In this document: positions 35,190 through 44,752 of the stretch, piece after piece
Numbering within the stretch: position 1 is the first letter of the stretch
How the letters are laid out: each line of letters begins with the position of its first letter
Assembly: GCA_004835665.1 (NCBI GenBank)
Contig: RBKR01000016.1
Location: 806,001 to 870,000, forward strand
DNA from: Phoma sp. XZ068
Taxonomy: Eukaryota; Ascomycota; Dothideomycetes; Pleosporales; Didymellaceae
Length of the DNA: 64,000 nt
Reading direction: 5' to 3'
Notes under the pieces: generated by a model
What the model saw: only the letters and a program-made list of their open reading frames with translations
The model's database searches: none
What the model was told of the DNA's origin: nothing
Position numbers and translations under genes: made by a program

Positions 35190-35788
35190 ATGGCTCCCAT
35201 CCGCTCCTCGCAAGCCACCAAAATGGCCACACCGATCTCTGCCTCTACCCTTCTGAACGCCTCACAGCATGACAAAGCCATGCTCATCGACATCTATGAG
35301 CTCTTGAACAACCTTTTCGCCCGCAATCGCAACCAGCACCGCCGCAGCCACTGGTGGAAGAGCCTGCATGCTTTCCGAAGGCAACTTGCGCTTCTGCTTT
35401 CGGAGATGGAAACTGGTAAGAAGTCGGAGCGCCCAGCGAAAATCGAGGCGAGATTGAAGTACTGGGATGAGCAGTGTGTGCATGTGTGGTACTGGTAAGC
35501 ATTGTCTTCTCCTTTTGAATCTGCAAAGTAAAGCTAACATTTCAAAGTCAATTCTCACAGCTCATTGCCGTTGGACCGTTTGCCATGCTAGGTCTTGTGA
35601 TGATGGCGAGTGTTGCGCGTCTGTGCCGCATAACGGGCATCACGACTGCATATGAGGAGATCGCTTCAGCCGACATCCAGGGTGTATTGAGCGCCAATGA
35701 TGAGCTATCTATGTCGAGTGAGTTCGACGGCGTCATGAATGACGAAGCAGAGTGGGATGAGGGTGTTGTGATCGCGAGGGAGGACTGA
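35190..35788 (+). CDS. RMP1: RNase MRP subunit RMP1
   Basis: Protein specific to RNase MRP, the ribonucleoprotein that cleaves pre-rRNA. Exons are 35190-35494 and 35548-35788, with a 53-nt intron; the product is 181 residues, a usual length. The family core is plain: LLNNLFARNRNQHRRSHWWK followed by FRRQLALLLSEME, and after the intron FSQLIAVGPFAMLGLVMMA and ARLCRI. The tail is acidic. The start is taken at ATG 35190; a second Met at residue 12 is possible. The gene converges on a hydrolase gene 115 bp downstream. Confidence 0.88.
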
Positions 35789-35903
35789 GACGCAGCAACG
35801 AGCTGGACTTGAAGAATTTGCGCATGCGTACCAGCGAAATGATACCAGGATAGGCGTTACAAAATGAACTCAATGCATTCACTTACTCTCAACTTTCAAC
35901 CTC

Positions 35904-36965
35904 TTACTCTTCATCGCCAACAAACAGCGTATCGCCTTCAGTCTTAACCTCCCCACTCAACCATCTAGCCGCCACCCGTCCGGACTCCTCACCCAACTCC
36001 TTCGTCCTCTTCGCTGGTTTGACATTCATCCCGTGATCCGCGCCCTTCACCACCACCACTCTAGACTTAACCTTCATCTTAGCCCGCGTTGTCTCCAGCA
36101 GCTTAAGCGGACACATCGCATCCCTATCCCCGATAATAAACAACACCTTTGTGTCTTTCGGCAGATCAAACAATATCTGATCCCTGACATCCTTCGGTCC
36201 CTGCAGTGGATAACTCACAAGCACCAGCCTCGCCTCCAAGCTCGCTTTGCTTCCCTGCTTCTTCCGCACCTCAGCATCGAGCTCAGTTGCTGCCATAACA
36301 GCAGCGCGCGCACCCATGCTTCGCCCTCCAAGTACGACCGTCTCTGCTTTCCCGGCTGGCGGTTTTTTGTCTGCGTCGACGTCCCCGTATGCATGTGCAT
36401 AGCATGCGTGAAACCCCTTCACTCTTCCACCGAGATTCACGGAGCCCTGGAATGCGAGGAGTGAGGAAGTAGAGGCGGAGGAAAAGCCTGTGCAGAAGTG
36501 CACGACTGCTGGTGCGGAGACGGTGCCGCCTGCGCCGTGGGTGAAAATGAACGTTGGTTGGTTGCCAGTTGATGAGGTGGTGCTGGTGGGAGCGTATTCA
36601 TGGCAGATGACTGGGTTCTTGATGAGGGAGGTGTCGACGGTTAAGAATGTCACGTTGTTTGGGGTCGAGTCTTTTGGCTCTGAATTATGTTGTTGTACTT
36701 TAACAGAAGGCTCGGGGTTCAATTTGGATTTGGATTTGGATTTGATTTCTGATTTTGGTTCTGGCTCTGGTTTCTCATGTTTCTTTTCGGACTTTGGTAA
36801 CTTTTTCGCCTTGTCTGTTGCTTTTGTTCGATGCTTGTCAATTCCTCCGGTTCCTCTGGTCCTCGCAGGTTTCTTCACTTCTAGAGCAACGTCACATGAT
36901 TTTATAGTCTGCGATCGAGTCGAAGATCGAGTTGTACGCTTTGCTGGAGAATTTGCAGGAGCCAT
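35904..36965 (-). CDS. TEX30/KANL3-type alpha/beta-hydrolase-fold protein
   Basis: Single exon, 353 residues. About 100 N-terminal residues are basic, Lys/Ser/Glu-rich and disordered, including a KSKSKSK run encoded by TTTGGA repeats at about 36723-36747. The fold then begins at TFIFTHGAGGT (oxyanion region), has the nucleophile elbow GGRSMGARAAVM, the acid turn FIIGDRDAMCPL and the histidine VKGADHGMNV. This order and the THGAG and GRSMGAR motifs mark the TEX30/KANL3 dienelactone-hydrolase-like family. The catalytic triad looks complete, so it may be an active esterase, but no substrate can be inferred. The basic N-terminus suggests nuclear or nucleic-acid association. Confidence 0.85.
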   Translation of the reverse strand: MAPANSPAKRTTRSSTRSQTIKSCDVALEVKKPARTRGTGGIDKHRTKATDKAKKLPKSEKKHEKPEPEPKSEIKSKSKSKLNPEPSVKVQQHNSEPKDSTPNNVTFLTVDTSLIKNPVICHEYAPTSTTSSTGNQPTFIFTHGAGGTVSAPAVVHFCTGFSSASTSSLLAFQGSVNLGGRVKGFHACYAHAYGDVDADKKPPAGKAETVVLGGRSMGARAAVMAATELDAEVRKKQGSKASLEARLVLVSYPLQGPKDVRDQILFDLPKDTKVLFIIGDRDAMCPLKLLETTRAKMKVKSRVVVVKGADHGMNVKPAKRTKELGEESGRVAARWLSGEVKTEGDTLFVGDEE

Positions 36966-37248
36966 GAACGGGTTTTCGACGTTCGAGTGCGGGATGGTTC
37001 AACAAGTGCTCCCTTTGAATAGAAGAAGCTGAATACGAGGGACGAGCTGGATAGAAAAAGGTGTAGTGAGATATTTATTGCCTTTAGGAACAGAGTGTGA
37101 TATCCTTTCGAATGCAGAAGTGGCTGAATGGTGAGAGCCGGTGATGAAAACAGCGTTGGGACCAGAACGCGAACGCGTCATGAGTCACGTGCAAGACCAC
37201 GTTCATATCGACTTCTTATCGCTGAACGATCTTTTTGGGACAATATCT

Positions 37249-38794
37249 CTATTCGATTTGAACTACAAACTTCTCTATCGGGCAGGCACTGCAGCGTGCG
37301 TGCCCACAATTAGAGCAGGTTGGATTCCAGTCCCCAAAAGCACCGTCTCCACACTCAGAGCAAGTCCAGATCTGTCTTTTATCAAACGACATTGCAACAC
37401 CAGATTGTGGCGGATTTGTAGTGTAGCCCTTCGCTTGCCCGGTTGGGTTCGTAGAATGTCCAGATAGCTCCTCAAGCGCAGCTGATGATCCAGAAGGAGC
37501 AGTGGCTACACGCACTTTGAAGCTGCGCTGCTGTATCAAGCGCGCAATTTCGTTTGAGTCGCACGGTAACGAGACTGAAGTTGCAGTCAAAGCTTGCTTG
37601 ATGTCCTTCATAATATCGGCTATTGGTACCATGTAGACGTCACCATAGCAATCATCTGCAACAAGCATGCCATGAACGCCCGTCGCTCGGGTCATGCCAT
37701 CTTCACTGGCGTCGTTAGGGTCCATCACGAATTCCTCTGACACAACCCAGGAACCGGAGCTACCTGCAGGTAATTCAAAGTCTGCGTTGAGCGTTAGATA
37801 GGCCAGGATTTATGAGCTTGGACCTACTATCGATGCCCGATATGGTTATTGGATAGACCTTGACAAACGTTCCTCCCGAAGGAACTATGACCCGTGCAGG
37901 AAGTGTAGATATATAAGCTACGCCAAACGAGAGTGGATTGGGGCAGAATTTTACTGCCCCTTTGCAGTGACCAAGGATGAATTGCTCGCCTGCAGGAGGG
38001 CGACCGGTTAGGAAATCCGGGAGTCTGACCCTATCCGAGAATTCGATCATGGCCCAGTCTAAATTTCGTGCTTGTGCGGAAAAGGAGGCTTTAGTGATAT
38101 GCCCCAGTGTGCGATTTTGGAGTCTGGGCGTGGCGTCGTCATCAAGGGTTGGTGTGGAGAGGACTCCACCATGGTCGGTGCTTAGTAGTGGTGCACTTAA
38201 TGCGTTTTCTTGGTGTAGTAGATGGCCAACCGTCAAGCCAGTTATGGATCTGGTACCTTTCGCGTCTTCAACGACTAGCATGCCTCCCATAGTAGCTTGA
38301 TGTGTATTCGACAACTGCGTCAGTGTGATTGGACCTGACCAGAGATATTGGTGTTGCATGTCTGTTGCGAAGGCGACATCTACCTCACTCCAAAGTCCGC
38401 TCTTGAACCGTAAAGGACGGCCGACATACGCCACTTCCAGTCCTCCTGCAACTTCCACTTCGGCGCAGGAGTTCCGAGCCAGCTCTTTTTGGAAGAACGA
38501 TTCTACATTCTTTACCGCAGGCGCTGGACAGAGGACTACAATCCATGGTTTGGCAGAGGCTTCATCTGTTCCCAGTGTCCTGATCCTAAACATCAAGGGT
38601 TTGAAAACTTCAGACTTCTTTGACAAGTGAGCGAGAAGCGGCCCATGTAGGTCATCTAACAGCGCATCGAGCCGCCCCAAAAGTGCTGGGTCCACGTCCT
38701 TATTGTAGATTTGTAGACCATTGATCTGGGCAGGCTGAGTCTCGCAAGAAATGTGAATCTTACTGCCACATTGCGGACATTTTGTTTTCCCCAT
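37249..38794 (-). CDS. Trypsin-fold protease-like protein with zinc-binding motifs at both ends
   Basis: Exons are 38794-37828 and 37781-37249, with a 46-nt intron (donor GTAGGT, branch TCTAAC); the product is 499 residues. The N-terminus KTKCPQCGSKIHISC is a Cys-x2-Cys-x5-His-x-Ser-Cys zinc-knuckle-like motif. The middle resembles fungal trypsin-like domains: GGMLVVEDAKGTRSITGLTV then GHLLH (candidate His), NLDWAMIEF (candidate Asp), and across the intron PAGSSGSWVV followed by GVHGMLVADDCYGDVYMVPI (candidate Ser in a GxSGSW context). The C-terminus WTCSECGDGAFGDWNPTCSN then CGHARCSACP is a RanBP2-like/double zinc ribbon. Assignment of the protease fold is from pattern memory, moderately secure; activity is not established. 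Divergent from the tail-anchored protein at 39135, 340 bp away. Confidence 0.72.
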
Positions 38795-39134
38795 TGTCAC
38801 ATGTGTTCACGACCGGGGAAATAGTTTGTATCAGCCCATGTAAGAGTTTGTTCGGAGTTGATCAAGAGAGCGAATACAAATACGACGACCGGTTAGAGTG
38901 AGACTGTCCCCGCCGCCTCGGGATAGTCTTGGGATAGGGATGGTTGGCTGAACGCATTCGTGGCGGCTTTAGAGCTGCAGCTTACAGTGAGAAGGTCAGC
39001 CAATAGTAGTCTGCCACAATTAACCTTGTACTCCACCTTTCGAATTCAAGAACGGGCCGCATGAACGTGCAGCAAAAGAACTTCGATATGTGTTTGCGAG
39101 CTCTGTTCTCATTCAGTCTACTTTGAAGCAAATT
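38795..39134. promoter_or_regulatory. Shared divergent promoter, protease-like/tail-anchored pair
   Basis: About 340 bp between two divergent start codons. No specific operator recognised. The close divergence suggests co-regulation. Confidence 0.45.
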
Positions 39135-40271
39135 ATGTCCTTTACTCCCCTCGAGGTCGTTATCGACACTGACTTGCAGAATTTTGGCAAATGCATATGG
39201 AACTGGCAGCTGTGTGGCAATTGTGATGGAAAGGCCAACTGCGAAACATCAACCTGTCCTTGGAATCGTAAAAAACGCGTTCAATCAGTTCTGCTGCGGT
39301 ATGAACGCCTATGTTCATATTATATGCCTGAGTCCACAACCCAGCAAGCCTTGAAATGCCACCAAGACCTTCAAATTGTCAAATTGATCAAAGATAAGCC
39401 GAATGTGGCAAAGGAGCAATTGATGAAACAGTATTTTGCCACGCCGAACCCTGTACCTCTAGCAGATCAAGAACGAGCGTTCAACCTGGCTGTGAGCGTG
39501 CTGCTGTCAGTGAACTGCGGCGTACCGAGCGATTGCGCAAATAACCTGGAAGAAAGTGCCGATTCGTTTCCCTGGGCTTCTGCGTCATCAGTGACTGACT
39601 TCATCGGTGAAGCCTTCGGAAAAAAGTTGAATGCGACTTCCGGCCAAGTTATGTTTGCGAAGATTCAAACTATGATCACGCCAGACTTCACCGCGAAGCG
39701 CTTAAACAACAAGGCTGGACTGCATTTCCAACCAACGGATGACCTGCGCAGCCACCTGAAGCTGGACCCAAGAAAGCGAATAGTGTACATTTTCGACTGC
39801 ACAACAGTACTGGAAGAGATGCTTGCAGCAACCATGCAAGGTCCTCAGCATGGCACCCTTCCTCGGGAACTACTATTTGAAATCCTTCACACTATCTACA
39901 AAGCCTTGTTCCCACCCGGACGCGAATCGGATAACTTCGTATCGTATTTGACGAAGAAGCACGGCTTTGAGAGGAACTTCTTGCGTTACAAAATACGCTG
40001 GTTTGCGCGCGATGATGACCCTGACGTCGATTATTCGTACTTTGGCGATCGGCTCATCGAGCTACACAACGAGCTCGAAGATCCAAGCCCACGAAACTGG
40101 TTCGAGCGACTATTCGAAGGAGGTACCAAGAGCGCTGAACGGAAGATGCTCATGGCAACAACCATCGGCGTATTTATTGCGGTCACCATCGGATTATTTG
40201 GGTTGGTGATTGCAGGGTTCCAGGCATGGGTTGGGTATCAACAGTGGAAGCACCCAGTGAAGGATCAATGA
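39135..40271 (+). CDS. Fungal uncharacterised protein with C-terminal membrane anchor
   Basis: Single exon; 378 residues from ATG 39135 (MSFTPLEVVID). An in-frame upstream ATG at 39090 would add 15 residues. The body is soluble, with an N-terminal cysteine cluster (CIWNWQLCGNCDGKANCETS and CPW), a central GLHFQPTDDLRSHLKLDP then RKRIVYIFD segment, GTLPRELLFEILHTIYKALF, and DRLIELHNELEDPSPRNWFE. The end is a single helix MATTIGVFIAVTIGLFGLVI with a short WVGYQQWKHPV tail, so it is probably tail-anchored or type II with the body cytosolic. The PTDDLRSHL-to-KHPV layout recalls a large, lineage-expanded ascomycete family of unknown function. No catalytic motif seen. Confidence 0.75.
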   Translation: MSFTPLEVVIDTDLQNFGKCIWNWQLCGNCDGKANCETSTCPWNRKKRVQSVLLRYERLCSYYMPESTTQQALKCHQDLQIVKLIKDKPNVAKEQLMKQYFATPNPVPLADQERAFNLAVSVLLSVNCGVPSDCANNLEESADSFPWASASSVTDFIGEAFGKKLNATSGQVMFAKIQTMITPDFTAKRLNNKAGLHFQPTDDLRSHLKLDPRKRIVYIFDCTTVLEEMLAATMQGPQHGTLPRELLFEILHTIYKALFPPGRESDNFVSYLTKKHGFERNFLRYKIRWFARDDDPDVDYSYFGDRLIELHNELEDPSPRNWFERLFEGGTKSAERKMLMATTIGVFIAVTIGLFGLVIAGFQAWVGYQQWKHPVKDQ

Positions 40272-40431
40272 GTTCGGCTTGACGAACGTGTCATGGAGCT
40301 CCTGACAAGAGAAAAGTAACAGGATTATCATTCGTTGAAGTCATCAGCGCCCAAAGGCGCGGGGTATCTAACTATCCTAAAGAAAGAAACAACGCAGAGA
40401 AATTCGCTTTACGTATATGCGCACCTCTTTC

Positions 40432-43400
40432 CTAACCACGTTCAATATCCGTACTACCTCTCATACGGAAGCCTGTACTAATTCGTTCAACAGGGCTCGG
40501 TCGAACCTCCGCACTTAGCCTATTACCAATGGTCGTCATGACAGGTCCATGTGTGGTGACATGCACCGCGTCCTTGCCTGCTGTACTGCGGCTTGCAGCT
40601 GTGCGTAGAGTCGTTCCAACGCCGTACTCATACCCATTGCCCAGGTAGCTGCCTATGCTGCGTCGGCCATTGGCCTGCACCATACTGCTACGTCCAGCGC
40701 TGAGTGCTTCTTCGAGTGCGTGCATGTCGACCGCGTACTCGATGCCCATCTTTTCGTCGCTAACTACTGCGGCGCTATGTCCGTCGTAATGTCTGTATGC
40801 AGCCTTCCCTTTGCGCTCTCGCCATCTACGTCTGACTTCACGGAAGAAGTCACCGATAGCATCGAAAGAGAGCGCAATGGCAATGAAAGGGATAGAAATG
40901 GCTAGACCAATGCCGAACATAAACTTGAACACGTAAGACATTGGGAGGATTGGTTCGTCGCTCCCGTTTGGATGTGGGAACTCCTTGATGTTTATGGTGA
41001 ACAGAGCGGCGATAAAGCTCAAGGGCAAGAAAATGATAGTGACGATGGTAAAGACCATGATGGTCTGGCTTTGTCGTGCAGTGCCAGCAGCTTGATCGCG
41101 TGCGAAGCGTGCCTCGAACGCGTTGGCATGCTTCTGCTTTAGGTCAAGCAGATCAGTAATGGACTTATAGATGCGTTCTGCTTGCTTATCCATCCGTTCC
41201 AGATCTTTCATGTGGGTGTCAATTGTCTTCAGCTGGTCTTTAAAGTGGCGCTTCAAATCTTGTTGTGACTTGCGCTCCTCCTTGTAGATATCTGTAATCA
41301 CGACCTCGAGATCTGGAATCACAGAGCGTTGATCTTCAAGGACCTTGGCAATCATGTTGAGTTCGTCGCGGATGTCCTTCGTTTCTGCTAAGAGATCCGT
41401 CTCAGCGCCAATGTCGAGAAGCTTGTCTACAAAGAGAGGAGCGTGAGCCAGCGAAGAGTCATCGTCGTAGATGAAGTGTTCTTCTTTGATCGGTGGGTTG
41501 GTGAGTGCATGCATGTGCGAGTGATGCGGCATATGACGACGATTGTGATGTTCTCGCTGCCTGCCTTCTGCTTCGAGGTGCTTCGAGAACCTATTCGCTC
41601 GTCTGTGGTGTTGCAACCACACTGACGCTTGAGCTGAGGCGGTGTTGAACTCTTTGAACAGCATTGTTTCCATCTCTGTAGCATCACCGATGCTGCTTTC
41701 GAACATGTCCAGGAACTGATACTCTTCATCACCCACGCGGTGCCTATCAAAAACACCGCTACAGCGTTCAGTTATGATAGCAGCAAGATCGTACACATTG
41801 CGCACGGGCTCCTGGGTTTTGCTGTTGAGTCTTTCGATGATGCCATCAAGAACGTTTAACGGGTCGTTTCGCGGTTGCTGCCATCGTTGGGGAAAAGCGG
41901 TTACGATCAGGTCCTTGCCCAACACCCACATCCAGAGTTGATCCACCATGAAGATCTTGGGATCTACATGATCTTTGTGTGAGGACTTGCACTGGTATCT
42001 GTACACGACCTGATCTCTATCTCGGGATTGCGTATCAATATTGTGGTAGAAGAACTGGTCCAAAGTTCGACGGACATGGAGTGAGACTTGTGAGGATGTC
42101 AAATGAGCACGAAGCAGCATCTCATCGTACGTTGAAGGTCGGTGTAGCGGTTGAGGTGCAATACGAGGCTCATGCCTATTACGCTCTTTCAGTGATTGCG
42201 CTCGAGCAATCGCTTCTTGCATCTCCTGCCTTCGTCGATCTGTCTCAAAGTGCAGATACGGCATGAAGGTGAAGATGTTTCCCTTGGCAACAGCCGTTGG
42301 GTCTTTCCTCCCAGGACTGCCGGGCGATCGAAGACGTCCACTGTCAGTCATCGGTGTATTGTGCTTTTGTCGTGAGTGGTGATCGGTTTGCTTTGTTGGT
42401 GTTTCTGTGCCACCGGATCGTCCACCCGCTTGTTTCGATCCCCTCCACTTCTGCAGCTTATTTGTCTTGTCCTTCTGTTTGCCTTTGGCTTCCTTTCCAG
42501 TGGGAGTACCTGATCCAGTTGTCCAATCAGTTTGGTCAGTACTGACAGTGCCTGTTCTCACCGGCGCGCGGGGAAATTGAGGCAGTGATGATTCTTGCGC
42601 ATACGCTATAGAATCAATGCTTAGACCCAAACCATTGTTAACAATGATCTGCGGCGGGATGTTTTCTGCGCCATCCGAAACATCGGATTCCTCAAAGTGT
42701 TTGGGTGCTCGCGGGGTACCCTGACAAAGTGGCCGCATAAAGTGCGAGTGTACTTGCTGACCGCGATGCTGATGTGTGAATGATCTCTCAAGTGCTCTGA
42801 AACCTTCATGATCGTTCGCGCCTTCTTCGATGAACGCCTTGGTCAACAATGCTTCGACCCATGCCATGTTGTTTGCGGGAAGATGGATCCATCGGAAATT
42901 GGTAGCCTTGGACTCCTGTGGCAGTATAGTCACGGCCGGCTTCCTTGGATTAATGGCATCTCGACCGTAAAGGACCTCATACACTGTTCGTCTCACGACT
43001 TTGTTGTTATTGTGGAAATTTCCAAAGTCGACGATTGTAGCATCGAATCCATTACAAGCGCCGAGAGCGTCTTCGCTGAGTGCCTCTACGTTGTTCGAAG
43101 GGGCAAGCAGATTGACGATGTCCCGTCTCTTGTTTTGCGCGGCGCGAAGAAATGGCGTTATACCGAACGAGTCCCTTGCAGTACGTTTGATATCTTTTCG
43201 CTCCAACAGGCATTGAACGACCTCGAGATGCCCAGCTTGCGCAGCGACATGCAATGGCGTCATACCGTTTAGTAGGCGAGCGTTGATATCCGCCCCGGCA
43301 CCCATGAGAACTTTGATTACTTTCACTGTGCCTTGCTCGCACGCATTATGCAACGGCGTCCAGCTGCCATCACTTTTCGCCATAACATCTGCGCCATGTG

Positions 43401-44142
43401 CAAGAAGAGTTTCGACGATGTCATCTCGCCCATGCGCAATCGCAAGGTGAATAGGAGCCTTTCCTCTTCCTTCTACAGCATTCACGTTCGATCTTGGAAG
43501 CTTCGCCCGTTCCAATAACATCTCGCAAAGTTCACGCTTGCCAGTGCTCGCCGCCCAATGAAGAGGGGTTCTCTTGCTCTCATCCTGTCCTGGCGGCCCA
43601 TCGAGCGCAATGTTCTGGCGCAGCAGCAACTCGATCACATTCGATCCCCAATTGCAGTCCTTGTCTGCCGCCAGATTATGTAGAATGTGCCGTCCGCTGC
43701 TGTCCTTTTTGTTTACATCTGCGCCACCTTTGAGCAGGACGTCCATGACATGAAAGTTGTTCTTCCACGCAGCAGTCATGAGCGCTGTACGGCCTTGCTT
43801 GTCTTGCGCATCTACGTTTCCGCCAAATCTGAGGAGCAGTTGTACAAGCTTTGGGTGGTTCCTCTCGACTGCCTTCATGACAGGCGACAACCTGGCTCCA
43901 GGCAGACCATCAGGTTTCGCGCCACTTTGCAACAAGTATTCGGAGATTTCGACGTTCGTTCGTTCAACGGCGCGCATAAGTCCGATGCGCAGTAGGTGCT
44001 CGATAGGCTGCGCTTTGGCCTTAGCCTCCTCAATGATGGCAATGACCTCTCCATGTCGCTTCTTCTCGATCGCGCCGAGGAGGAGTGGTTCGATACGAGC
44101 TGAACCACCGCCATCGCTCGAGCGAGAGGGCGAGCGACCCAT
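40432..44142 (-). CDS. Ankyrin-repeat protein fused to CorA-like membrane domain
   Basis: One uninterrupted frame of 1236 residues. Residues 30 to about 370 hold roughly ten ankyrin repeats, for example NHPKLVQLLLRFGGNVDAQD, GRTALMTAAWKNNFHVMDVL and GMTPLHVAAQAGHLEVVQCL. A Ser/Thr/Lys-rich linker (about 480-650) follows. The last 550 residues fit the fungal CorA-like group: long helices with conserved RTLDQFFYHNIDTQSRDRDQ and VYDLAAIITERCSGVF, a coiled coil before the membrane, and two helices near residues 1026-1050 (TIVTIIFLPLSFIAALFTIN) and 1066-1090. The GMN signature of true CorA Mg2+ channels reads TIN here, as in other fungal members, so ion transport is doubtful. Start at 44142 fits MGRSPSRSS with no earlier in-frame ATG. 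Confidence 0.9.
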   Translation of the reverse strand: MGRSPSRSSDGGGSARIEPLLLGAIEKKRHGEVIAIIEEAKAKAQPIEHLLRIGLMRAVERTNVEISEYLLQSGAKPDGLPGARLSPVMKAVERNHPKLVQLLLRFGGNVDAQDKQGRTALMTAAWKNNFHVMDVLLKGGADVNKKDSSGRHILHNLAADKDCNWGSNVIELLLRQNIALDGPPGQDESKRTPLHWAASTGKRELCEMLLERAKLPRSNVNAVEGRGKAPIHLAIAHGRDDIVETLLAHGADVMAKSDGSWTPLHNACEQGTVKVIKVLMGAGADINARLLNGMTPLHVAAQAGHLEVVQCLLERKDIKRTARDSFGITPFLRAAQNKRRDIVNLLAPSNNVEALSEDALGACNGFDATIVDFGNFHNNNKVVRRTVYEVLYGRDAINPRKPAVTILPQESKATNFRWIHLPANNMAWVEALLTKAFIEEGANDHEGFRALERSFTHQHRGQQVHSHFMRPLCQGTPRAPKHFEESDVSDGAENIPPQIIVNNGLGLSIDSIAYAQESSLPQFPRAPVRTGTVSTDQTDWTTGSGTPTGKEAKGKQKDKTNKLQKWRGSKQAGGRSGGTETPTKQTDHHSRQKHNTPMTDSGRLRSPGSPGRKDPTAVAKGNIFTFMPYLHFETDRRRQEMQEAIARAQSLKERNRHEPRIAPQPLHRPSTYDEMLLRAHLTSSQVSLHVRRTLDQFFYHNIDTQSRDRDQVVYRYQCKSSHKDHVDPKIFMVDQLWMWVLGKDLIVTAFPQRWQQPRNDPLNVLDGIIERLNSKTQEPVRNVYDLAAIITERCSGVFDRHRVGDEEYQFLDMFESSIGDATEMETMLFKEFNTASAQASVWLQHHRRANRFSKHLEAEGRQREHHNRRHMPHHSHMHALTNPPIKEEHFIYDDDSSLAHAPLFVDKLLDIGAETDLLAETKDIRDELNMIAKVLEDQRSVIPDLEVVITDIYKEERKSQQDLKRHFKDQLKTIDTHMKDLERMDKQAERIYKSITDLLDLKQKHANAFEARFARDQAAGTARQSQTIMVFTIVTIIFLPLSFIAALFTINIKEFPHPNGSDEPILPMSYVFKFMFGIGLAISIPFIAIALSFDAIGDFFREVRRRWRERKGKAAYRHYDGHSAAVVSDEKMGIEYAVDMHALEEALSAGRSSMVQANGRRSIGSYLGNGYEYGVGTTLRTAASRSTAGKDAVHVTTHGPVMTTIGNRLSAEVRPSPVERISTGFRMRGSTDIERG

Positions 44143-44752
44143 GGCCGCTAAAAACTATAGTCTTGTAAATTAGGAGCGCGCGGGCGCGCTGGTGCTGCGG
44201 AGCGTCGTTCGAGTCGCGCTGGGATGGGACGGCGCCTCAACCTTGGTAGATCGTGTCGCCCATGCTGCGCGACGTTCTCGTCGATACCAGATTGCCTCCT
44301 CTTCAAGTTATGTGTAAGAATTGATCATGGCTGAGCGTGGTCGCATATGCGCCACTGAGCGAACGCGGAAAAGCCAAGCTTGCATAGCCCTGCTTAATCG
44401 TGCAGCATCACGTGTAGGGGATGATCTACACATGTGGCTGGATGGTGGCAGGAATGACATCCATCTTGCCGACAGTTGTGCGAGACACAAAACGGAAGGT
44501 TAAGGTTTGTGTGAGTTCATACAACTCGAAGTGCTGGGTTCATGTGAAAGGTTCAATGCTCCCGCCGCGGAGCCAGCACACAGGTGGCAGGGGTGACGTA
44601 AAGTCAACACGACCACTCGTCGTCCGTCGCTGACGGCAACTGACGGCCCGTTCAGCTAACGCACGTCAAGTCTCAGATGTACGATTGACGTGTCGAACGG
44701 CAGTTGTTGAATAGACTGCGGGGAACCGCAAGCCTCAAAACTACAAACAGCC
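44143..44752. promoter_or_regulatory. Divergent intergenic region
   Basis: About 610 bp between the ankyrin-CorA gene and the membrane pepsin-like gene. It holds both promoters; nothing else recognised. Confidence 0.4.
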
